Below, piece by piece: positions 57,908 through 64,000 of a stretch of 64,000 nt of DNA. Made by a program: the position numbers and the translations under genes. The DNA lies in assembly GCA_002842035.1 (NCBI GenBank), contig PHBP01000006.1:147688-211687 (forward strand). Reading direction: 5' to 3'. The stretch is from Candidatus Cloacimonetes bacterium HGW-Cloacimonetes-2 (lineage in GTDB: Bacteria > Cloacimonadota > Cloacimonadia > Cloacimonadales > Cloacimonadaceae). Each line of letters opens with the position of its first letter. Within the stretch, counting starts at the first letter, position 1. Under the pieces are notes generated by a model. That model was not told the DNA's origin and did not search any database. It worked only from the letters and a program-made list of their open reading frames with translations.

Positions 57908-58267
57908 ATGCAAGACAGCAGCAGCCTGATCATCGAGCTTATCCGCAGCATTCCCCCGGGTAAGGTTGCCGGATACGGACAGATTGCCGCTATGGCAGGG
58001 CTGCCCGGTGGTGCCCGTCTGGTCGCCCGCATCCTCCACAGCTCAACCCTCAAGCACGATCTCCCCTGGTACCGAGTCCTTCGCTCCTCCGGTGAGATTG
58101 CCCTTGCTCCCGAAGCAGGCGGCAGAGAACAAGCCGAGATGCTAAAAGCCGAAGGAGTAAGCTTCCTGAGCCAGTGGCGGGTAGATCTCAAGCGCTGCGG
58201 CTGGAATCCCCAGGTAGAATCTACCCCTATAGAAAAGAGCCCCCGGATTGGAGGCTCTTTGTATTGA
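57908..58267 (+). CDS. Alkyltransferase-like (ATL) DNA-binding protein
   Basis: The protein has 119 residues. The MGMT DNA-binding core is clear: IPPGKVAGYGQIAAMAGLPGGARLVARIL and LPWYRVLRSSGEIAL. The active-site PCHR of MGMT is PWYR, so the acceptor cysteine is Trp, as in ATL proteins, which flag alkylated bases for nucleotide excision repair rather than repairing them. The ATG lies 6 nt after the SNF2 stop. The C-terminal tail (~100-119) contains the terminator sequence and may be non-conserved. It is convergent with the next gene. Confidence 0.88.
   Translation: MQDSSSLIIELIRSIPPGKVAGYGQIAAMAGLPGGARLVARILHSSTLKHDLPWYRVLRSSGEIALAPEAGGREQAEMLKAEGVSFLSQWRVDLKRCGWNPQVESTPIEKSPRIGGSLY
58234..58260. 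terminator. Bidirectional terminator between convergent genes
   Basis: Stem AAAGAGCC/GGCTCTTT (58234-58241 with 58253-58260), inside the last codons of the ATL gene. T-rich runs exist on both strands, the better one on the minus strand. Confidence 0.75.
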
Positions 58268-58302
58268 GACAGAGCGGACTAAATCACACTACTGCCGAGG
58301 GT

Positions 58303-61215
58303 TTACTTCGACAAGAGCATCTTGCGGACCAGTATATGTTCCCCTGCTCTCAGCTTATAGAGATAAATCCCGCTGGAGACCGCTGTCCCGGAGGCATCCC
58401 TACCATCCCAGACCAGTTCGGATCTACCTGCCGGCATTGCTTCATCACTAAGCAGGCTCTTCACAAGCTGTCCTCTGATATTGTAGATATCCAGGCTCAC
58501 TCCGGAAGCCGATGGCAGTGAGAAGCTGATCGTGGTAGTGGGATTGAAGGGATTGGGATAGTTTTGCCCAAGGGCTATCCCTGGTACACCCGGCAGCTCC
58601 TGATCGTCTGTTGCTACCGATCCCATCGCAATACCGCGTCCATAAATCGAGGTATAGGCATAATCTTCGTTGTAAACTCCTGCCCTGTCGTCCCCCCAGG
58701 TCACCAATGCCCCGGTTCCCAGCGATGCTGCGGAAATCCAGCGCTGATCGTAAGGAGCATTACAGAGCAAACCTATACTGCCGAGCAGATTGCCTTCAGG
58801 GCTGATATAGCGATACAAGATGTCAAAACCTCCCCAACTGAAGACCGGTTGAGCCTCTATATCCGCCCAGATCAGAGCACGGCTGCCATCATCAAATGCT
58901 ATGAGCTGAAAGTCTTCATTGACTGCTTCTCTTTCGGCAGCTACAATACCGCTGGGCAGGCACACGAGTTCACCATTGAGCGTGATACTCTGATAGACCA
59001 GACTACTGTTTTCATCGTCCCTGCGATAGACAAAACTCAAGGTATTATCCACCACCAGATCGCTCATCGCCAGATAACCAGCCACTCCATGCAGTTCCAC
59101 ACCCATGTCTCCCCACTCGCGGTATCCATTGCCCCCAATCTTTTGCATAAAGTGCCGATACTGGGGCCAACCCGGCTGCAACACATAAGCATATAGGAAG
59201 TTATCCTTCAAAGTAGCGGTCAAACACAACTGGTTATCATACATTTCAGGAGGAATCAATTCCACTCCGGTGGGTCCGAATCCGGGGGCTATTCCACCAA
59301 ACTCATCGGTAAGGATAGTCCTGGCAGTATGTCTATTGGCATTATAATCTTCGAGTGTAAAGATATAGTGATTGCCTGCCATCGCAGTAAGATAAGCACC
59401 AGTGTTTTGAGGAATCAGACAGATTACTGTGCCTTCATCGCCCCAAAGCGCAATACCATTGGCGATTCTCTGTCCCCAAAGCTGATAAAAGCCCCCTCCA
59501 TAGAACATCGTACCCAGATAGATATTCTGATCCCTAACACCCATCTTGATATCCAGGGCAGGCATTCCCTCTTTCACGATAAGTCCTGTTCCCGGTAGGG
59601 TAGGCTCGCCATTTTGATCGATTATTTGCACCCGGGCTTTGATCCCATCACCATACTCGATCATCAACAAAGCTACAGATGTATCGTTGATCTTTTGCAG
59701 ATCGATCATACTCAGGTTTGCCACAGTTCCCGGAAAGAGCGGAGATCCATTAGGTTCGCCACATGGCTGGAGAAAATGATCCAGTATCTTGTAATAGATC
59801 TCGCCTTCGTTGCGATAGTCCTGCCAAAGAACCAGATAGCGATCTCCAAGTGCAATGCTACGAAGACCACCGGTGTTTCCACCCAGATATTCTACCAGAG
59901 GAGCCCCACCCGGTTGATTTGCGCAAGCACCGGATTCATAAGCCACCTGTTTGCGCAGGCTGGTCTTGGCATTGGCTTCTGCTTTCCAATAGATTGAGAC
60001 CTTGTCTCCCCGAGGTGAGATCACGGGTTCCTGAGCATAAGCACTGTAGTAATTGATGGCATCCGGATTGACCGGCAGAGGTCCAGTTTCACTTACGCAG
60101 GCGAGCTTTCCCATGTAAGTAAGCCAGACCTTGTCATTGGAGCCTGCCTTCAGTGATAAGTTGTAATAATCCTGCGTCTGTACAAAGGCAGGGATAGAAT
60201 TGCAGCTCCATTCCTCTTGCATAGTGGAGCTATAGCTTCTCACGCGGGTCTTATAGTTTTCACCGTCGAGCCCGCGCCAGGCTACAAAGAAACCGCCATC
60301 CGGGCGCGTCGCCACATCCATCTCACGAAACTGCGACATATAGTTCAAGTCCAGGCTGGCAGCCGATCCCACTTGATTACCCAGGGGGTCGATCTTCCAA
60401 AATACTGCTGTGCCATTCTCCCAGGGATCGCCGGACAAAAGGAAATTACCATCACCACAAGCATCTATCGTGTACGTAGGCTTGGGGAAAGCGCTGTAAG
60501 CCACCAGAGGATTGCTCCCTACTACATTGGCATTGGCATCAAAGCGCACCAGATGAGTCTGCATACCACCCGGCTCGATGTCAACACGACAGTCCAGAAT
60601 GATCCCCCCGGCACCATCAGAGACGGCATTCAACAAGTTCAGATAAGACGGGACATTCATCAGAAGCTGCCCACCGGCTTGCCAGAGATTTGTGCCGTTT
60701 CCATCGATGTTCATCCCAAAGATCCGATAATCGTCGTAATTTGGGCTGTACGCCAGATAAGCACCGCCTGTATTATTTGCGACCAGTCTGGGGCGGGTAA
60801 TCTTATCCTCTCCGTGATAGAGCAAAATGCCGTCCGCAGCCCAGAGAAATTGACCCTGGGCATTGATCTTCTGGATATACAAAGAAATCTGCGGATCTTG
60901 TGCCGTAAGCCAGGCAACAATGTAGCAATTGTCCGAAGTTTTGACTGCACCCAGCAATTCCGATAGAGGAGCCTGAGTCTGGATCCTGAGCGGGACAGGC
61001 CAATCATTGACGCAATATTGGTTCACCTTTTGGATGTAAATATCCAGATTGCCCAACGCAGAATCTTTCCAAAAGACCAGATCGCTGCTATCCTCAACTA
61101 TGGGAATAGAAAAGCCTTGCCAGTCAAGTTTATAAGCGCGACGTATCGGGAAATCCTGCGCAAAGACGCAGATCACCGCCAGCATCATCAATAATGACAG
61201 AACCTTTACTTTCAT
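58303..61215 (-). CDS. Large secreted propeller-like protein with PNPF-type C-terminal domain
   Basis: The protein has 970 residues. The ATG at 61215 follows GGAGG; an ATG four codons upstream overlaps that site. The signal peptide is at ~1-20. The body has many repeats of ~50-60 residues resembling 'AWxDxRxgdxDIYxQ' blades (for example DLVFWKDSALGNLDIYIQKVN and YLVLWQDYRNEGEIYYKIL), suggesting one or more beta-propellers. The tail from ~883 has NYPNPFNPTTTISF, LDIYNIRGQLVKSL and VWDGRDASGTAVSSGIYLYKLR and ends VRKMLLSK, the best-preserved type IX-like domain here. It is likely exported to the cell surface. A CMR module lies ~240 nt upstream. Confidence 0.88.
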   Translation of the reverse strand: MKVKVLSLLMMLAVICVFAQDFPIRRAYKLDWQGFSIPIVEDSSDLVFWKDSALGNLDIYIQKVNQYCVNDWPVPLRIQTQAPLSELLGAVKTSDNCYIVAWLTAQDPQISLYIQKINAQGQFLWAADGILLYHGEDKITRPRLVANNTGGAYLAYSPNYDDYRIFGMNIDGNGTNLWQAGGQLLMNVPSYLNLLNAVSDGAGGIILDCRVDIEPGGMQTHLVRFDANANVVGSNPLVAYSAFPKPTYTIDACGDGNFLLSGDPWENGTAVFWKIDPLGNQVGSAASLDLNYMSQFREMDVATRPDGGFFVAWRGLDGENYKTRVRSYSSTMQEEWSCNSIPAFVQTQDYYNLSLKAGSNDKVWLTYMGKLACVSETGPLPVNPDAINYYSAYAQEPVISPRGDKVSIYWKAEANAKTSLRKQVAYESGACANQPGGAPLVEYLGGNTGGLRSIALGDRYLVLWQDYRNEGEIYYKILDHFLQPCGEPNGSPLFPGTVANLSMIDLQKINDTSVALLMIEYGDGIKARVQIIDQNGEPTLPGTGLIVKEGMPALDIKMGVRDQNIYLGTMFYGGGFYQLWGQRIANGIALWGDEGTVICLIPQNTGAYLTAMAGNHYIFTLEDYNANRHTARTILTDEFGGIAPGFGPTGVELIPPEMYDNQLCLTATLKDNFLYAYVLQPGWPQYRHFMQKIGGNGYREWGDMGVELHGVAGYLAMSDLVVDNTLSFVYRRDDENSSLVYQSITLNGELVCLPSGIVAAEREAVNEDFQLIAFDDGSRALIWADIEAQPVFSWGGFDILYRYISPEGNLLGSIGLLCNAPYDQRWISAASLGTGALVTWGDDRAGVYNEDYAYTSIYGRGIAMGSVATDDQELPGVPGIALGQNYPNPFNPTTTISFSLPSASGVSLDIYNIRGQLVKSLLSDEAMPAGRSELVWDGRDASGTAVSSGIYLYKLRAGEHILVRKMLLSK

Positions 61216-61454
61216 AAGTACCTCCATAAAGCAAAAGCGTAGGTGTAATTAGAATAAGCAAATATTGAGCCATTCCACAGGGATTTTCCGGAGTGCTTAT
61301 GCTGATGCGCCTGAGATACTTAATGCAAGGGATTCTATCCGGTCGCGCATTTTTGTCGTCAGCCTATGCTTTGGGGAAAGCGGATCTCTTTGAGCAACTG
61401 CGTCTGAGATCAGCAGCCTAACTCTCCCAGCTTGAATGAACTGGTAATTCCGGG

Positions 61455-61536
61455 GCACTGCTCTGGAGATCCCCTTGTCGCCACAAGGGAATCACTAGGG
61501 GATCACAAGGGGATCACATCAGGATTCAAGCAGAGA
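61455..61536 (-). repeat. Composite modular repeat copy 6 (CMR6): module A only
   Basis: On the minus strand, GTGATCCCCTTGTGATCCCC, then GTGATTCCC and the inverted half AAGGGGATC, flanked by GCAGTG. It lies in the gap upstream of the 970-residue protein gene. Nothing else is recognised between 61216 and 61830. Confidence 0.8.
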
Positions 61537-61837
61537 GATCCGGTGCTAAGATGTCTTGATTGGTGTTCTTTTCCAAAGGACAAGCTTTGTAACATTATAT
61601 AAGGCGTAACGATAGGAGAGCCGTCTCCAATGAATCAAGATTTGACAAATCAAATTCCATTGATGTAGCCAATATACTACAGAGATTGACTATTTTGTAT
61701 GCTAATTACTATTTATAGTTATTGCAGCTGCCCCAACCAAGGAAATACCGCGTAGGCTGAAAAGCAGATAGCTCTACGGGAAATCAATTACGCAAAACAA
61801 AGGTAAGCTAAGGATGAATCCTGTTTGGGAGAGTATT

Positions 61838-61978
61838 ATGAAACGCTTTATAGCGTTAATGTCCCTGATATTATTTGTATCAAACGCCTCGGCTGCTCAA
61901 TGGAGTCTGTCTCTGTCCGATGACTACGGTGACGGATGGAGATGTATTTCAGGGAGTACGCAGGAAACTCACCAGTGA
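61838..61978 (+). pseudogene. Truncated secreted-protein gene (signal peptide plus short stub)
   Basis: A 46-codon frame after GGGAGAG starts MKRFIALMSLILFVSNASAA, a good signal peptide, continues with LSLSDDYGDGW and stops at TGA 61976-61978. D-x-Y-G-D-G-W is a loop found near the start of extracellular beta-sandwich modules, which usually continue for 80 or more residues. The rest of the module is absent in all frames, so this looks like a decayed or truncated gene. A terminator follows at 62034. A real short exported peptide is the alternative. Confidence 0.5.
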
Positions 61979-62033
61979 CCCAGCCACACCCGGAAGATAT
62001 ACCCGACCATAATAATCCTCATAATGCCCATAT

Positions 62034-62059
62034 AAGCCTCCTTCGGGAGGCTTTTTTTT
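62034..62059 (+). terminator. Rho-independent terminator
   Basis: Perfect 8-bp stem AAGCCTCC/GGAGGCTT (62034-62041 with 62046-62053) followed by a run of T. Confidence 0.9.
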
Positions 62060-62257
62060 ATCCCCTCGTTGAGAGGGGAGTGGTCAGAAATCAACAGCAA
62101 TCTGGCTTTCAGGTGCAATACCGCATCCGGCTAAACTGCTCACGGGTATAACACTATATAATTAGTGAAAATATTGTCTTTCATTATTATTCTTAATTAC
62201 AGGCATACTTTGCATCACGAAACAGGCAATCAAGAAAATAATATTGATATCTTATAC

Positions 62258-62286
62258 TTGACAAGATATTTGCCTTCAAGGCTTAT
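62258..62286 (+). promoter_or_regulatory. Possible promoter far upstream of the 62768 gene
   Basis: TTGACA (62258-62263), 17 nt, GCTTAT (62281-62286). If used, the leader would be ~480 nt. It contains a small hairpin TTACCT/AGGTAA near 62343-62358. The rest of 62060-62598 shows nothing recognised. Confidence 0.3.
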
Positions 62287-62598
62287 GCACATACAGATAG
62301 AGAGGTCTCGGATTTTACCCTGAGAGCGCTCTGCTAAATAGCTTACCTGTATAAGGTAACTGCTGGTATGCGCATCAGAAAGCTACTGCTACCGGCAGGC
62401 ATTAAGGTATAAAAAATGGTATGTACGCAATTCCGGCAGCCGGCTCCGGACATAATGCAGCCCGGCGAATTCTTCGAAATCAAGATTATTGCGTCCAAAT
62501 CACCATACAATCGCCCCACTTTCTCACCCCTGCAATATCAAGACCAAGATATATCACGGCATTACCATTCATCCCTTGCTACGCGAGTTCAGATCAAT

Positions 62599-62618
62599 AA
62601 TCGTCGCACATTATTACA
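62599..62618 (+). promoter_or_regulatory. Upstream motif shared with the 1,839-residue protein gene
   Basis: AATCGTCGCACATTATTACA, identical on the minus strand at 51784-51803. It ends 149 nt before the start codon at 62768. Confidence 0.5.
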
Positions 62619-62767
62619 GCAGCCCGTAGCCACGGATAAGAGTGAGAGCCGCAAGACCCTTGAACCAATCAAAACCAAGCAATGGGCATCCCGCATCAAG
62701 CCCTAAACCAAGGAAGCCTATAGAATAAGTTACAAGCATCTTCAAACTACCAAGGAGTAATCCCTAT

Positions 62768-64000
62768 ATGAAGAAGTTTTCACTCTTGATCGTCCTGCTG
62801 ATTCTCGGCTTGACGTTTCTAAGTGCTCAGACCATAGCTGAATATACTTTCAGTACGACCACAGACGGCACATTGGAAGATATGACCGGTAGCACAGACT
62901 TACTGACAGCCGGTACATACTACGATGACACAGCCTCCCCTGTGACCAATATTGGATTTACGTTCGGATTTGGCACCGGAGCCTATACACAATTCTCCGC
63001 CAACTCAAACGGACAGATGCAGCTTGGCGCTACCGCCATCAGTGGTGGGGCTGCTGCTCCTGCTGCAAATACCCCCAGATTGGCACCTATTTCCGGTGAC
63101 AACGCTATCCGCGCTACCGGAAGATTGCATTATAAAGTCGTTGGTTCTGCTCCCGCCCGCAAGCTCGTAGTCGAATGGCTCGATCTGCGTGTGAACTATA
63201 GCAGTTCTGCCGAGACCGGTACTTACTGCCGCATGCAAGCCTGGCTTTATGAAGGCTCAAACAACATCAAGTTCGTCTATGGAACTATGTGGAATATGAG
63301 CACCTCTGCCCAAAGCCGTGGTGTCTATGTTTCAACCAGCAACGTTGCCGGTTCCGTAGGACAGGTCGTGACAATTAATACCACACCTGCCTGGAACGTT
63401 GCAGCCACCTCCATTACAACCACATCCTTCCCTGCCAGCAGCGCTATGACCAATCTTGACAGTGCTGCCGATGGTGCCAGAAGGGTATTCCACATCAATT
63501 ATCCTGTATATACAACACCCCCCAATCCTGCTGTATTGCTCAGCCCAGCCAATGGCAGCTATGCAATGCTGACTGATGTACTCACCTGGCAGGGTGGCGG
63601 CGGTGGAGCCACATCTTATGATGTCTATTTTGGCACAAGTTCCAATCCTCCCTTTGTCGCCAACGTTTCAAGCACCAGCTATTTGCCTACCTTGGCTGCC
63701 GGTACTACCTATTACTGGAATATCGTAGCTAAAAACGAATTTGGTGATGCCGCTCCCACAGCAACCTGGAGCTTTATGACTCCATCAGCAACCCAGCTTG
63801 TGGAGAGCTTTGAAAGCACTACTTTCCCGCCTGCCGGTTGGGCCAATCCGGGAACTTGGAGCCGCAGCACTTCTTACTACAAGAATGGCGTGGCTTCAGC
63901 CTATAAGTATGGCTCATCCTCAACCCAATACGTTCTGTCCCTGCCCAAGGTTACAATTACACCCACCAGTGTATTCAGCCTCTGGACACTCAGTTCCACC
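62768..64000 (+). CDS. Secreted Fn3/cleaved-adhesin protein, N-terminal part (runs off window)
   Basis: Open from the ATG at 62768 (after AAGGAG) to the window end: 411 residues with no stop. The signal peptide is at ~1-21. A beta-sandwich (~22-250) resembles the propeller/lectin-like modules of other surface proteins (NIGFTFGFGTGAYTQFSANSNGQMQLG). Then come Fn3 (~255-340: VLLSPANGSYAMLTDVLTW ... AGTTYYWNIVAKNEFGD) and a cleaved-adhesin module starting TQLVESFESTTFPPAGWANP. The last two segments are near-copies of the same region in the 1,839-residue protein, so the two genes are paralogues. The C-terminal type cannot be seen. Confidence 0.88.
   Translation, partial: MKKFSLLIVLLILGLTFLSAQTIAEYTFSTTTDGTLEDMTGSTDLLTAGTYYDDTASPVTNIGFTFGFGTGAYTQFSANSNGQMQLGATAISGGAAAPAANTPRLAPISGDNAIRATGRLHYKVVGSAPARKLVVEWLDLRVNYSSSAETGTYCRMQAWLYEGSNNIKFVYGTMWNMSTSAQSRGVYVSTSNVAGSVGQVVTINTTPAWNVAATSITTTSFPASSAMTNLDSAADGARRVFHINYPVYTTPPNPAVLLSPANGSYAMLTDVLTWQGGGGGATSYDVYFGTSSNPPFVANVSSTSYLPTLAAGTTYYWNIVAKNEFGDAAPTATWSFMTPSATQLVESFESTTFPPAGWANPGTWSRSTSYYKNGVASAYKYGSSSTQYVLSLPKVTITPTSVFSLWTLSST

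Noticed and set aside
62416-62706. 96-codon frame in the leader of the 62768 gene
   Set aside because: No ribosome binding site, biased composition, and it contains the shared upstream 20-nt motif.
1-64000. tRNA, rRNA, tmRNA or RNase P RNA genes
   Set aside because: No conserved arms or signature sequences were seen by reading; a covariance-model scan could still find a short RNA.

Overview
The window reads as a chromosomal segment of an anaerobic, protein-degrading, Gram-negative bacterium of the FCB type. Candidatus Cloacimonadota is the best guess, but this is an inference from gene content, not from a marker gene. Supporting signs are a gingipain-like C25 peptidase, an M14 carboxypeptidase and a C10 (streptopain-type) peptidase next to a pyruvate:ferredoxin oxidoreductase, and many large Sec-exported proteins built from Fn3, cleaved-adhesin, CARDB and LamG-like modules. 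Four of these end in a Por/type IX-like 'PNPFxx' C-terminal domain. LpxH-like and outer-membrane barrel genes fit a two-membrane cell. Possible -35 boxes read TTGACA rather than the Bacteroidota TTTG type.

Layout. 1-3090: the end of pyrF, then a translationally coupled set of two tiny extracytoplasmic 2x[4Fe-4S] proteins, a beta-barrel protein and a DsbD/CcdA-like membrane protein. 3601-17603: C25 and M14 peptidases, PFOR, and a C10 peptidase. 18015-28181: a winged-helix/degenerate M29 fusion, three large secreted proteins (one carrying LamG), a beta-barrel protein and two small putative redox proteins. 28362-29299: an sdpR/sdpI-type pair with a palindromic operator. 29732-37822: a minus-strand run of 11 tightly packed genes (ribH, nusB, GT2, radical SAM, propeller protein, DUF4159, LpxH-like, cyclophilin, FMN-barrel, small ORF, ZIP). 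38239-45528: a secreted protein, then rpmH-rnpA-yidD-yidC-khpB, an MBL hydrolase and an MFS carrier. 46143-51662: a 1,839-residue secreted protein on the minus strand. 52853-58267: kinase-SUMF1, SNF2 ATPase and alkyltransferase-like protein. 58303-64000: a secreted propeller-like protein, a broken secreted-protein gene, and the start of a paralogue of the 1,839-residue protein.

The most unusual content is between the genes. Six gaps carry copies of a modular repeat, here called CMR, with a fixed module order: A (repeats of GTGATCCCCTA plus an inverted half), E (two perfect hairpins), B (a ~190-nt cloverleaf of four stems) and D (one hairpin). Copies differ by loss of whole modules, and their stems show compensatory base changes. 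Two copies (CMR4 and CMR5) lie in opposite orientation around the 1,839-residue gene and share about 300 nt of near-identity. A second, unrelated repeat family (C) occurs three times. No rRNA, tRNA, CRISPR array, transposase or phage gene was seen.

How it may work together: exported peptidases and adhesin-like proteins would collect and degrade protein, and PFOR would oxidise the resulting pyruvate. The [4Fe-4S]/DsbD-like cluster could move electrons across the inner membrane. The large surface-protein genes sit in cassettes bounded by the CMR repeats.
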